Below, in pieces: positions 9,132 through 17,423 of a stretch of 64,000 nucleotides of DNA. The notes beneath the pieces were generated by a model. The model saw only the letters and a program-made list of their open reading frames with translations, had not been told where the DNA came from and made no database searches. The position numbers were made by a program, and so were the translations under genes. The stretch comes from an uncultured Brachyspira sp. (GTDB lineage Bacteria; Spirochaetota; Brachyspiria; Brachyspirales; Brachyspiraceae), in the NCBI RefSeq assembly GCF_944388875.1, contig NZ_CALXKQ010000005.1:51708-115707 (forward strand), in the 5' to 3' direction. Numbering within the stretch: the first letter of the stretch is position 1; each line of letters begins with the position of its first letter.

Positions 9132-10982
9132 ATGAAACATTTTAACAGCTTAGCAGTGAAGGTACCAGTTATTCTATGCATTGTTACAACTATATTAATA
9201 ACAATACTTCTAATAATTTCTCTTACCATAGCTGGAAACGGAATATCAAAAAGCAGATTTGAAGGATTTGAAACAACAGTAAGAGGATACTCATCCGTAT
9301 TTGATGCTTGGTTTAGAACGCAGTCTTATATACTTGAAACTTATGCTTCTATACCTATAGTAGGAGAATATCTAGTAAATCAAGACCCAACTAGAACAGC
9401 AAGAGTAAATACAACATTAAAAACCTTCAGAGAAAAAAATGCATGTGCCATACATGTAGGAATGGTTGATAAAAATGGAATTATAATTACAGACAGTGAT
9501 TATCCTCAGGCTATAGGTACAAAATTTAATGAAAGCAATCCATATATATGGAGCAAGCTTAAAAACAAAGAATATGGTTATGGAAGTGTGAGCTACGGAG
9601 ATGGTCTTAGTACTTCATCTGTTAATGGGGAATTATCATTTATGTTTGCTACACCAGTAAAATACGGCAATAAAGAATTTGGGTATTTATATACTGTTTT
9701 TAATTGGAGAGAATTTTATAAAAACTATATAGAAGGCATACAGTTAGGAAAAACAGGAGGATTGGATGTAATTGCTCCTAATTTGAAAGTACTTATGAAC
9801 ACAGATTATAATAAAGTTAATAGCGATGCTCCTCTAGCATACAAAGAAGCATTTGATAAAAATTTATCTAAAGGTGTTGTTGCTTATATGGCTAACAATC
9901 ATAAAATGATGGGGTCTTATACTAAAATGAAATATGTTCCTTGGATTACTTCTATGACTATGACTTCAGAAGAAATATATGCTGAAAATAGAAAAGCTGT
10001 TTTAAGCGGCATAATACTAGGAATAATAACTATAATATCTATAGCAATATTCATAAATATATTTATACGCTCTATAACAAAACCTTTATCTATAGTTGTT
10101 CATGAGGCACAAAAAATAGAAAAAGGAGATTTAACTTCAAGCGAAAATAAAATAAAAAATAGAAACGATGAAATAGGAATATTATCCAATTCATTTATGA
10201 ACATGAGAAATAAATTAGTAGAAACTATAAAAGAAGTTAATGATGCTTCTATATGTATTATGAATGCTTCGCAAAAATTAGCTAAAGGAAATGTAGAATT
10301 ATCAAGAAGAACAGAAGCTCAGGCTGCTAGCTTACAGCAGACAGCTGCATCTATGGAGCAAATGGCTTCTACGATAAAATCATCTACAGAATATTCTATT
10401 AATGGAAATAATATGATGATAGCTTCTAAAGAATCAATAGATGATGCAGGAGATATAATCATACAGACAACAGAAAATATAGAAGAAGTTTATCAGGCAA
10501 GCACAAAAATAAAAAATATTACTAAGATTATTGAAGATATAGCTTTTCAAACAAATATACTTGCTCTTAATGCTGCCGTTGAAGCTGCACGTGCAGGAGA
10601 TATGGGTAAAGGTTTTGCTGTGGTTGCAAGCGAGGTTAGAAATTTGGCTCAAACTACTCAGTCATCAGTTAAAGACATTACAGATTTGGTGGACAATGCT
10701 TATAAAAAAATTAACAAAGCAACAGAAACAGCTCATCAGTCGCAGGAGATATTTGTTGAATTAAGAGGAAAAATAGATGAAACAGCTAATATAATGAAAG
10801 GCATAAGTTCAGCAGCAGTAGAACAGCAGGCTGGAGTAGAACAGGTTAATAAAGCCGTATCAGAAATGGATGGTGCTACTCAGTTAAATAATGCTTTAGT
10901 AAATGATGCAGAAACTGCTTCAAAAGATTTAGTAGTTCAGGCTCATTCTTTACAGGAAGCTATGAGTTTCTTTAAGTTTTAA
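9132..10982 (+). CDS. Methyl-accepting chemotaxis protein
   Basis: 616 aa transmembrane chemoreceptor. TM1 lies at about residues 10-32, then a roughly 250-residue periplasmic sensor of Cache type, TM2 at about 292-315, HAMP with the IRSITKPLS entry, and the cytoplasmic signalling helices. The kinase-control hairpin tip is the highly conserved FQTNILALNAAVEAARAG block. There is no C-terminal NWETF-like CheR/CheB tether. The SEMDGATQ segment late in the protein is followed by a shortened methylation helix. It is a single gene with its own terminator. The ligand is unknown; the Cache domain suggests a small molecule such as an amino or organic acid. Confidence 0.95.
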   Translation: MKHFNSLAVKVPVILCIVTTILITILLIISLTIAGNGISKSRFEGFETTVRGYSSVFDAWFRTQSYILETYASIPIVGEYLVNQDPTRTARVNTTLKTFREKNACAIHVGMVDKNGIIITDSDYPQAIGTKFNESNPYIWSKLKNKEYGYGSVSYGDGLSTSSVNGELSFMFATPVKYGNKEFGYLYTVFNWREFYKNYIEGIQLGKTGGLDVIAPNLKVLMNTDYNKVNSDAPLAYKEAFDKNLSKGVVAYMANNHKMMGSYTKMKYVPWITSMTMTSEEIYAENRKAVLSGIILGIITIISIAIFINIFIRSITKPLSIVVHEAQKIEKGDLTSSENKIKNRNDEIGILSNSFMNMRNKLVETIKEVNDASICIMNASQKLAKGNVELSRRTEAQAASLQQTAASMEQMASTIKSSTEYSINGNNMMIASKESIDDAGDIIIQTTENIEEVYQASTKIKNITKIIEDIAFQTNILALNAAVEAARAGDMGKGFAVVASEVRNLAQTTQSSVKDITDLVDNAYKKINKATETAHQSQEIFVELRGKIDETANIMKGISSAAVEQQAGVEQVNKAVSEMDGATQLNNALVNDAETASKDLVVQAHSLQEAMSFFKF

Positions 10983-11000
10983 TTATATTTATAAATTAAG

Positions 11001-11030
11001 AAAGGATATGTATAATCATATCCTTTTTTT
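11001..11030 (+). terminator. Intrinsic terminator after the chemoreceptor gene
   Basis: Ten-base perfect stem AAAGGATATG / CATATCCTTT with a TATAAT loop and a following T-run. Confidence 0.9.
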
Positions 11031-11112
11031 ATTTTTAAAATAAAGTTCTATTTTCTTTTATTATTTAATTTATTTATGTGAAAAAAGTATAAAAAAAATT
11101 CTATACAAAGTA

Positions 11113-11140
11113 TTGATATTTTTATTTTTTCATATATTAT
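11113..11140 (+). promoter_or_regulatory. Promoter of the NSS transporter/metS pair
   Basis: TTGATA (11113-11118), 16-base spacer, TATTAT (11135-11140), about 40 bases before the ATG. Confidence 0.5.
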
Positions 11141-11181
11141 GCAAGATTAACAAATAGAAAATCAAAAAGAGGAGATGAAAG

Positions 11182-12687
11182 ATGAGTCATCATCATCACA
11201 GGGGACAGTGGGGAACAAGAGCAGGCTTTATATTAGCTGCTATTGGCTCTGCTGTAGGTTTAGGTAATATATGGCGTTTCCCATATATGGTAGCATCCAA
11301 TGGAGGCGGAGCTTTTATGATAGTATTCCTTTTGGCTATGCTTACAGCAGGAATACCTATAATGATATTGGAATTCTCTATAGGTCATAAAACACATAAA
11401 AGTGCACCAGGTGCTTTAAAAGCTTTGAATCCTTCTTGGGAATGGTTAGGCTGGCTTCAGGTATTTACATGTTTTGCAATAGTTGTTTATTATTCTGTCA
11501 TTATTGCTTGGTCATTATCTTATGGACTATTTTCTATTCAAGGCTTAAAATGGGGAACTGATACAGCGGGATTTTTTACTAACGAATATTTAAAACTTCA
11601 AAGCGGTTTTTCACTAAGTAATTTTAATATTGGTGTTGCTATACCTTTAATTATTGTTTGGGCTATAATACTTATTTCTGTTATTGGCGGTGTTAAAGAT
11701 GGTATAGAAAAAGCTAATAAAATATTTATGCCTTTATTAGCCATTTTAGTAGTAATTATTCTTATAAGAGGAATCACTTTACCTGGTGCTTTGGCTGGGC
11801 TTGATTATATGTTTAAACCTGATTTTTCTAAACTTACTAATCCAAAAATTTGGATAGATGCCTATGGTCAGGTATTTTACAGTATGTCTGTAGCTTTTGG
11901 TATAATGATAACATATTCAAGCTATCTTCCAGATGATTCTGATATAGCAAATAATGCATTTATGACTGGTTTTGCTGATACTAGTTTTAGTTTATTTGCA
12001 GGTATTACAGTATTTAGTATAATAGGTTATATGGCTCATTCTCAGGGAAAAGAGGTTGCTGAAGTAGCTGGAAACGGCGGTATAGGTTTGGCATTTATGG
12101 TATTCCCTGAAGCTATAAACTCTCTTCCTGGTTTAAATGGAATATTTGGATTAGTATTTTTCTTAGTTCTTGCATTTGCAGGTCTTACTTCTGCTATATC
12201 GCTTGCTGAAGTTGTTATATCTTCATTTATAGATAAATTCCACTTCAATAGAAAGAAAGTAAGTATTATTATTATTGTAATACAAGGTGCTATATCTATG
12301 GTATATGCTACTGGAAGCGGACTTTCTATACTTGATATAGTGGACGCTTTTGTAAACAATTATAATATTGTAGTAAGCGGACTTATAGAGATTATATTGG
12401 TTGCTTGGGTATATAAACTTGGTTCATTTAAAGAAACTATCAATACTGTAAGTGAGTTTAAAGTAGGTGTTTGGTGGGATTTCTGCTTGAAATTCTTAAC
12501 TCCTATATTCTTAGCTGTAATGTTATCATTAAAGCTAATAAATGATTTCAAAACTCCTTATGGCGGTTATCCTACTTGGGCTTTAGTTGCTTTAGGATGG
12601 TCTATGCCTGTTATAGCATTCATAGTTGGTATATTGTTTGCTAAGTTCAAAGACAGAGAGCCTAATATACCTACTGGAAATAAGTAA
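11182..12687 (+). CDS. Sodium-dependent amino-acid transporter, NSS/SNF family (MetP-like)
   Basis: 501 aa polytopic membrane protein, with about 11-12 hydrophobic segments by eye. The TM1 unwound-helix motif of the LeuT/NSS family is clear: GSAVGLGNIWRFPY near residues 18-31, followed by NGGGAF. The family couples Na+ influx to uptake of amino acids. The gene after it encodes a tiny single-span protein of the MetS type, which pairs with NSS transporters for methionine/alanine import. The substrate is therefore inferred to be Met, Ala or a similar amino acid. The ribosome site AGAGGAG precedes ATG 11182. The N-terminal HHHH run is natural sequence. Confidence 0.93.
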   Translation: MSHHHHRGQWGTRAGFILAAIGSAVGLGNIWRFPYMVASNGGGAFMIVFLLAMLTAGIPIMILEFSIGHKTHKSAPGALKALNPSWEWLGWLQVFTCFAIVVYYSVIIAWSLSYGLFSIQGLKWGTDTAGFFTNEYLKLQSGFSLSNFNIGVAIPLIIVWAIILISVIGGVKDGIEKANKIFMPLLAILVVIILIRGITLPGALAGLDYMFKPDFSKLTNPKIWIDAYGQVFYSMSVAFGIMITYSSYLPDDSDIANNAFMTGFADTSFSLFAGITVFSIIGYMAHSQGKEVAEVAGNGGIGLAFMVFPEAINSLPGLNGIFGLVFFLVLAFAGLTSAISLAEVVISSFIDKFHFNRKKVSIIIIVIQGAISMVYATGSGLSILDIVDAFVNNYNIVVSGLIEIILVAWVYKLGSFKETINTVSEFKVGVWWDFCLKFLTPIFLAVMLSLKLINDFKTPYGGYPTWALVALGWSMPVIAFIVGILFAKFKDREPNIPTGNK

Positions 12688-12720
12688 TCAATAATATTTA
12701 CAAAAAAGGAGATAGAAATT

Positions 12721-12816
12721 ATGGGAATAGATTCTGCTATATTTATGGGACTTAGTCTGCTTGTTATATGGGGAGGATTTGCATTCTTTTTAAGTATAGC
12801 TATCAGAAAAATGTAA
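12721..12816 (+). CDS. metS: MetS-type small subunit of the NSS transporter
   Basis: 31-codon ORF starting at ATG 12721 with a strong AAAAAGGAGAT ribosome site about ten bases upstream. The peptide begins MGIDSAIFMGLSLLVIWGG, continues FAFFLSIA and ends IRKM. It is a single transmembrane helix with the W-GG-F pattern and a short basic tail typical of MetS small subunits that accompany NSS-family MetP transporters. It lies 33 bases after the transporter and before a strong terminator, so the two form a two-gene operon. Size, position and pattern make this a confident call despite the length. Confidence 0.85.
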   Translation: MGIDSAIFMGLSLLVIWGGFAFFLSIAIRKM

Positions 12817-12833
12817 GAAAATGTTCTATATTT

Positions 12834-12868
12834 GGTATAAACTTTTAATAAAGTTTATACCAATTTTT
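12834..12868 (+). terminator. Intrinsic terminator of the NSS-metS operon
   Basis: Twelve-base perfect stem GGTATAAACTTT (12834-12845) / AAAGTTTATACC (12850-12861), loop TAAT, then AATTTTTA. Confidence 0.92.
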
Positions 12869-12872
12869 ATAC

Positions 12873-12900
12873 TTGATTTTTTGGTTTGTTAGTATATAAT
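12873..12900 (+). promoter_or_regulatory. Promoter of the carD-like gene
   Basis: TTGATT (12873-12878), 16-base spacer, consensus TATAAT (12895-12900), about 65 bases upstream of the ATG. Confidence 0.55.
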
Positions 12901-12965
12901 GTATGGAGGTATATTATTATATTTTTTTAGAATAAAAGAATTTGACTTAGTTTAAAAAGGGTTAT

Positions 12966-13544
12966 ATGTATAAAGTAAATACTTATGTGGTATATCCTAT
13001 GTACGGAATATGTAAAGTTATAGGTATATCTGATAATAAAGTAAATTCCAACCTAGTAGAATGTTATGTTTTAGAATGTGAAGGAGAAAATATCACATTA
13101 AAGGTTCCTATAAATAGAGTCAAAGAATATCGTATACGTAAAATAATATCAAAAGCTGAAGCGGAAAATCTTTTGAATGTTTTGCAGACAAAAATAAATG
13201 ATATAGAGAATAATTGGAAAATAAGATATCAGGAAAATGAGGAAAAACTAAGAAGCGGTGATATTAAATATACGATAGAAGTTGCTAGAAGTTTGTTCAC
13301 AAGAAATAAGCTTAAAGAACTTTCTGCTAGTGAAAAAAGATTATATGAAAAAGCTTATATGTTTATTGTTAATGAAATTAGTATAGCACTTAAAAAAGAT
13401 AAAGATGAAATTGAAGATATAGTATCCAATGCTTTGGAAAAATCTGCTAAAAAATTTAAAACTAAGCCTTTAGAAAAAGAAAAAATTGTAAAGGAAAGCA
13501 CCAAAAATAGTAAAAAGAAGAAAAAGGATACTGATGAAGAATAG
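12966..13544 (+). CDS. CarD-like transcriptional regulator
   Basis: 192 aa. The N-terminus VNTYVVYPMYGICKVIGI, followed by a Tudor-like beta-barrel to about residue 60, matches the CarD_TRCF RNA-polymerase-interacting domain. The middle is helical (residues about 60-140), as in CdnL/CarD proteins that stabilise open promoter complexes. The last 40 residues are an unusually Lys-rich tail (NSKKKKKDTDEE). The best start is ATG 12966, with AAAAAGG as a weak ribosome site. The PIN-TRAM gene follows after 74 bases; CarD-like and YacL-like genes also lie near each other in some Firmicutes. Confidence 0.85.
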   Translation: MYKVNTYVVYPMYGICKVIGISDNKVNSNLVECYVLECEGENITLKVPINRVKEYRIRKIISKAEAENLLNVLQTKINDIENNWKIRYQENEEKLRSGDIKYTIEVARSLFTRNKLKELSASEKRLYEKAYMFIVNEISIALKKDKDEIEDIVSNALEKSAKKFKTKPLEKEKIVKESTKNSKKKKKDTDEE

Positions 13545-13618
13545 CTGTATTCATCTTAATTAGTTTTTATTCCATTAAAAAATAATATATATATCAGTGT
13601 ATAAATTGAGGAGGAATT

Positions 13619-14629
13619 ATGTGGAGAATAGTATACTTTGTTGTGTCTTTTTTAATTGCTTTAATAGATTATTTTCAGCTTAAATCTTTTAATAAAGGAA
13701 CTTTATTTATATTTTTATTAAGTTCTGCTTTAATATTTTTATTTGAATTTTTATTTATTAGGAAAAAATCATCTAAAATTACGCTGGCATTTTTTATATC
13801 ATTTTTTCTAACTATGGTAACGGTAGTGCTTACTTTAACTGCTATTAATATAATAGGAATAGCATTATCTTTAAATGAAAAATTAATTATACTTTTTATA
13901 GAAGGATATTTAACTTTTGGTATTATCACAGCATTTATACCAAATATATCAAATATGCTTAAGCTGACAAAACCAGATAAAACTAAAACAGCTAAAATAC
14001 TGGATACATCTGTTATAGTTGATGGAAGAATATATGATATAGCAGAAAAAAAATTTTTTGACGGACTTTTAATACTTCCTGAATTTGTTATAAAAGAAGT
14101 TCAATTCCTAAGCGATGCAAGAGATCCTCAAAAAAGAATAAGAGGAAGAAGGGCTTTAGAAATATTAAATAAAATGAAATCTTCTAAAAATATACTTCTA
14201 TCAATAACAGATATAGATTTTCCAAATATAAAAGAAGTCGATTTAAAACTTATAGAGCTTGCTAAAAAAATGGATGCCAAAGTAATAACTAATGATTTTA
14301 ATTTAATGAAGGTTGCATCTATACATGAAGTAGATATATTAAATATAAACGATTTAGCTAATTCTCTTCATGTTGTTGTTCTTCCGGGTGAAACTATAAA
14401 AATAGATCTTATAAGAGAAGGTAAGGATAAACAGGCACTTGGATATTTAGAAGACGGTACTATGATAGTTGTTGATAATGCTAAACACCTAATAGGAAAA
14501 AATGTTGATATAGAAATAGATAATGTGCTTCCTAAAGAGGCTGGAAGAGTTATATTTGCTTCTCTTGCTGGAGCGAATAAAAATAATAATACAAACAATA
14601 AAAAAAGGCATGATCACAGCAATAAATAA
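13619..14629 (+). CDS. Membrane-anchored PIN-TRAM domain protein (YacL-like)
   Basis: 336 aa. Residues about 1-115 hold four hydrophobic helices. The PIN ribonuclease-fold domain follows, with KILDTSVIVDGRIYDI (first acidic residue near 125) and DAKVITNDFNLMKVA (later acidic residues). The C-terminal TRAM domain (about 245-320) includes LPGETIKIDLIREGKDKQALGYLEDG. This order is that of Bacillus YacL, an integral membrane PIN/TRAM protein of unknown target. A GAGGAG ribosome site precedes ATG 13619. The C-terminal tail is Asn/Lys-rich. Confidence 0.9.
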   Translation: MWRIVYFVVSFLIALIDYFQLKSFNKGTLFIFLLSSALIFLFEFLFIRKKSSKITLAFFISFFLTMVTVVLTLTAINIIGIALSLNEKLIILFIEGYLTFGIITAFIPNISNMLKLTKPDKTKTAKILDTSVIVDGRIYDIAEKKFFDGLLILPEFVIKEVQFLSDARDPQKRIRGRRALEILNKMKSSKNILLSITDIDFPNIKEVDLKLIELAKKMDAKVITNDFNLMKVASIHEVDILNINDLANSLHVVVLPGETIKIDLIREGKDKQALGYLEDGTMIVVDNAKHLIGKNVDIEIDNVLPKEAGRVIFASLAGANKNNNTNNKKRHDHSNK

Positions 14630-14643
14630 TAGGCTACATTATT

Positions 14644-15271
14644 ATGATAATAGATTTTTCCGCTTCTATATACGATAAAATTCTGCCTTTTCCAAGTGAT
14701 CCTGAAGTATCTGTAAAAAACAAAGATTATATAAAGGTATGCGGATTTTATGTAACTAGTATTTCCATGAGTGTTCATACAGGCACACATGTTGATACGC
14801 CATTGCATTGTATTAATGGAAAGCCAAGCACAGAAAATATTGATTTATCATATTATGTAGGAAGGGCATACTGCATAGATACCCCTACTAAAAAAATGAA
14901 GCTATAAAATTTCCTGAAAACTTTGAATTTAATAAATTAAATGGAAATGATATCATTATATTTAGAACAGGCTGGGAAGAAAAAATTGGTACTGAGGAGT
15001 ATTTTAATTTATGGCCTTATATAGAAGAAAATACGGCTAAAAAATTAGCTGAATTAAAATAAAAACTGTAGGGATAGATACTCCTTCAGTTGATTCTCTT
15101 GAGAATAATAATTTGATTCATAAAATTCTGTTTTCAAATGATATATGCATTATAGAATCTTTAGTGAATTTAGATAAAGTAATAGATAAGAGTTTCTTTT
15201 TTAGTGCAGCACCTTTAAAAATAAGAAATTCAGAAGGCTCTCCAGTAAGAGCCTATGGAATAATAGATTAA
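14644..15271 (+). pseudogene. Cyclase-family (kynurenine-formamidase-like) hydrolase, broken by two frameshifts
   Basis: Three consecutive frames together encode about 209 aa, the normal length of the cyclase/kynurenine formamidase family. Piece 1 (14644-14907) contains the metal motif HTGTHVDTPLH. Piece 2 (frame of 14892-15062) carries FPENFEF and IIIFRTGWEEKIG. Piece 3 (15065-15271) carries TVGIDTPSVDSLE and ends AYGIID. The first shift falls in an A-run (14890-14896), where one extra A would restore TKKNEAIKFPENF. The second falls just before TAA 15060, again fixed by one added base. Both breaks look like single-base losses, so decay or homopolymer sequencing error are both possible. Confidence 0.85.
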
Positions 15272-15272
15272 A

Positions 15273-15308
15273 AAAACATGCTTAAATTATTTAAGCATGT
15301 TTTTTATT
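15273..15308. terminator. Bidirectional intrinsic terminator
   Basis: Stem AACATGCTTAAA (15275-15286) / TTTAAGCATGTT (15290-15301) flanked by A-run and T-run. It lies between the rightward cyclase pseudogene and the leftward outer-membrane gene. Confidence 0.9.
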
Positions 15309-15318
15309 TATTTTTATA

Positions 15319-15960
15319 TTAGAATCTAACTCCTAATTGTCCGCCTATATCAAGTCCTCCGAAACTTACTTTAGGAATAGAATCTTTATATTCCATTAAA
15401 GGGAAATCATAAGAAACATAAACTCCCAAAGTAAAATTATAGAGAAGAAGAAAATCTATACTCGCTCTAAGATAAGGTATATAAAGATTATAAAATTGAT
15501 TTTGAAGCTCTTTTAAATTATATTGAAACATATATTCACTTCCATTATTTTCTTTAGAACGGCTGCTTCCGCCAAGAGGAAATTTAACACCAGCACCTAC
15601 CCCTATAGACATAAACAAAATATCAATTTTAGGCATCAAACCTATACTTAAACTATCAAAAGTAACACTTCCTTTGCTTAAATCTGACTTATATGCAAAA
15701 ACATCTCTTTGATATCCTAAATCTAAAGATATTCCAAGAGATAAAATACTCAAATCAAAATAATAATTAGGTTTTAAATAAACACCGAATTCAAAAGCTC
15801 CGTCAGGTTTTATAGTTTCGCTTTGTTTTCCCTCTTCTAGATAAAAACCTATGCCTGCACCAAGAGGTACTGTTAAATCAACACCCCATCCGCTTTTAGC
15901 CATAAGACTTCCGCTTATTGTAGTTATAAATAGCATTGTCATTAATATAATTTTTTTCAT
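15319..15960 (-). CDS. Outer-membrane beta-barrel-like protein, paralog of 21382-22074
   Basis: 213 aa with a cleavable signal peptide (hydrophobic run after KKII, probable cleavage after SLMA). The mature part has alternating beta-strand patterns ending in aromatic Phe (GGQLGVRF), typical of outer-membrane barrels. The GVGAGVKFPLGG motif is shared with the 230-aa protein at 21382-22074 (GLGIGVKLPLGG), as are the strand order and the ELQNQF/DLQNNY segment, so the two are paralogs. Function is unknown; a surface or porin-like role is inferred only from layout. Confidence 0.75.
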   Translation of the reverse strand: MKKIILMTMLFITTISGSLMAKSGWGVDLTVPLGAGIGFYLEEGKQSETIKPDGAFEFGVYLKPNYYFDLSILSLGISLDLGYQRDVFAYKSDLSKGSVTFDSLSIGLMPKIDILFMSIGVGAGVKFPLGGSSRSKENNGSEYMFQYNLKELQNQFYNLYIPYLRASIDFLLLYNFTLGVYVSYDFPLMEYKDSIPKVSFGGLDIGGQLGVRF

Positions 15961-16050
15961 TCTTACTCCTTATTCATTATAACTATATTATAACACATAA
16001 TTTACTATTTTAATACAATAATATTTTCGGAATTTTTAATGATTGAAATA

Positions 16051-16088
16051 AATATAAAAACCTCTGCACTTTTATAAGTACAGAGGTT
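16051..16088 (-). terminator. Terminator of the 2-oxoacid:ferredoxin oxidoreductase operon
   Basis: Stem AACCTCTG (16059-16066) / CAGAGGTT (16081-16088) extended internally by ACTT/AAGT. Read leftward, it is followed by a T-run. Confidence 0.88.
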
Positions 16089-16121
16089 ATAACTTTTTTA
16101 TTGTTTTAATACTATATAAAT

Positions 16122-16676
16122 TTAAGAAACTAAATTTTTAACAGCATCTCGTCCTGCATTTAATGCTTTTTCATTGCTGGGTAGAAAATCTTTCTTACGT
16201 TCACCAAATACTTTTAAAAATGCCTGCTGAACACTATCAAATGATACTATATTATGAAGTGTAAGCAAAGCCCCAAGCATTACCATGTTTGCTGATTTTG
16301 GATTGCCTATATCACCAGCTATTTTATTAGCTTCAACATAAGCTACTTTTATGTCATCTCTTGAAGCCTTTTTATCTATAAGAGATGAGTTTATAAGAAG
16401 TATTCCATTAGGTACAATATCTTTTTCAAATTTAGAAAGCGAAGGAAGATTCATTATAACAGCAGCATTAGCATCATGTGAAATAATAGGAGAACCTACA
16501 AGCTCATCGCTTACTACAACAGAACAGTTGGCAGTACCTCCTCTCATTTCAGGACCATAAGAAGGACACCAAGTAACATGCTTATTTTCAATCATGCCAG
16601 CATAAGCTATCATCTGTCCCATAGACATAACTCCCTGACCTCCAAATCCAGCAAAAATTATTCTTTCCGTACTCAT
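16122..16676 (-). CDS. korC: 2-oxoacid:ferredoxin oxidoreductase, gamma subunit
   Basis: 184 aa. The N-terminus IIFAGFGGQGVMSMGQM and the TWCPSYGPEMRGGTANCSVVVS block are hallmarks of the gamma domain of the pyruvate/2-oxoacid:ferredoxin oxidoreductase family. It is the last gene of the leftward operon ferredoxin-alpha-beta-gamma. The heterotetramer oxidatively decarboxylates a 2-oxoacid to acyl-CoA and reduces ferredoxin. Sequence alone does not separate 2-oxoglutarate (Kor) from branched-chain (Vor) specificity, so the symbol is provisional. Confidence 0.85.
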   Translation of the reverse strand: MSTERIIFAGFGGQGVMSMGQMIAYAGMIENKHVTWCPSYGPEMRGGTANCSVVVSDELVGSPIISHDANAAVIMNLPSLSKFEKDIVPNGILLINSSLIDKKASRDDIKVAYVEANKIAGDIGNPKSANMVMLGALLTLHNIVSFDSVQQAFLKVFGERKKDFLPSNEKALNAGRDAVKNLVS

Positions 16677-16688
16677 AAATACTCCTTT

Positions 16689-17423
16689 TTAAGCGTCATT
16701 TCTAAAATTGCCTAAAGGATAATGAAGTATCATATAATCTCTTATCCATTTATGCGAATCTGTAGGAGATATCCCCCAGTTTGTAGTGCAGCTTGTAAGC
16801 ATCTCTACTATAGAAAAACCTTTTCCTGCAATCTGATGTTCAAAAGCCTTTTTAGTAGCCATTTTAGCCTTTCTAATATTAGCAGGACTGTCTAAAGATA
16901 CTCTCTCAACAAATGTAGCTCCCTCTATAGTAGCAAGCATTTCGCATACTCTTATAGGCTTTCCAGCTTTGTGAAAATCTCTTCCTGCCTGAGTTGTTGT
17001 TGTTCTCTGTCCCTCTAATGTTGTAGGAGCCATCTGACCGCCTGTCATACCATAAATTGCATTATTTAAAAATATAACAGTAATATTTTCACCTCTTGCT
17101 GCAGCATGTATTATTTCTGCAGTACCAATAGCAGCTAAATCTCCATCACCTTGAAGAGTAAATACAATACTGTCTGGAACTGCCCTCTTAACTCCAGTAG
17201 CAACTGCAGGTGCTCTTCCATGTGCTGCCTGCTGCATATCGCAGCTAAAATATTTATAAGCAAGTACAGAACATCCCACAGAAGCTATACCTACTGTTCT
17301 ATCCAATACTCCAAGCTCCTCTAAACATTCTGCAACTATTCTTTGTGAAGTCCCATGCATACATCCAGGACAATAATGCGTTCTTGTATCAGTTAATCCT
17401 TTAGACTTTTCAAATACTATCAT
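16689..17423 (-). CDS. korB: 2-oxoacid:ferredoxin oxidoreductase, beta (TPP-binding) subunit
   Basis: 244 aa. The thiamine-diphosphate/Mg2+ motif appears as LQGDGDLAAIGTAE with the downstream FLNNAIYGMTGGQMAPTT segment, as in POR-family beta subunits. The N-terminal HYCPGCMHG and VGCSVLAYKYF give Cys residues near the cofactor. The start ATG at 17423 overlaps the alpha-subunit stop at 17420 (ATGA), showing translational coupling. The beta subunit provides the catalytic TPP half-site with alpha. Confidence 0.92.
   Translation of the reverse strand: MIVFEKSKGLTDTRTHYCPGCMHGTSQRIVAECLEELGVLDRTVGIASVGCSVLAYKYFSCDMQQAAHGRAPAVATGVKRAVPDSIVFTLQGDGDLAAIGTAEIIHAAARGENITVIFLNNAIYGMTGGQMAPTTLEGQRTTTTQAGRDFHKAGKPIRVCEMLATIEGATFVERVSLDSPANIRKAKMATKKAFEHQIAGKGFSIVEMLTSCTTNWGISPTDSHKWIRDYMILHYPLGNFRNDA

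Noticed and set aside
11185..11200. HHHH run at the NSS transporter N-terminus as a vector tag
   Set aside because: It is a natural short His stretch in a normal context with native flanks; nothing else suggests an artificial construct.
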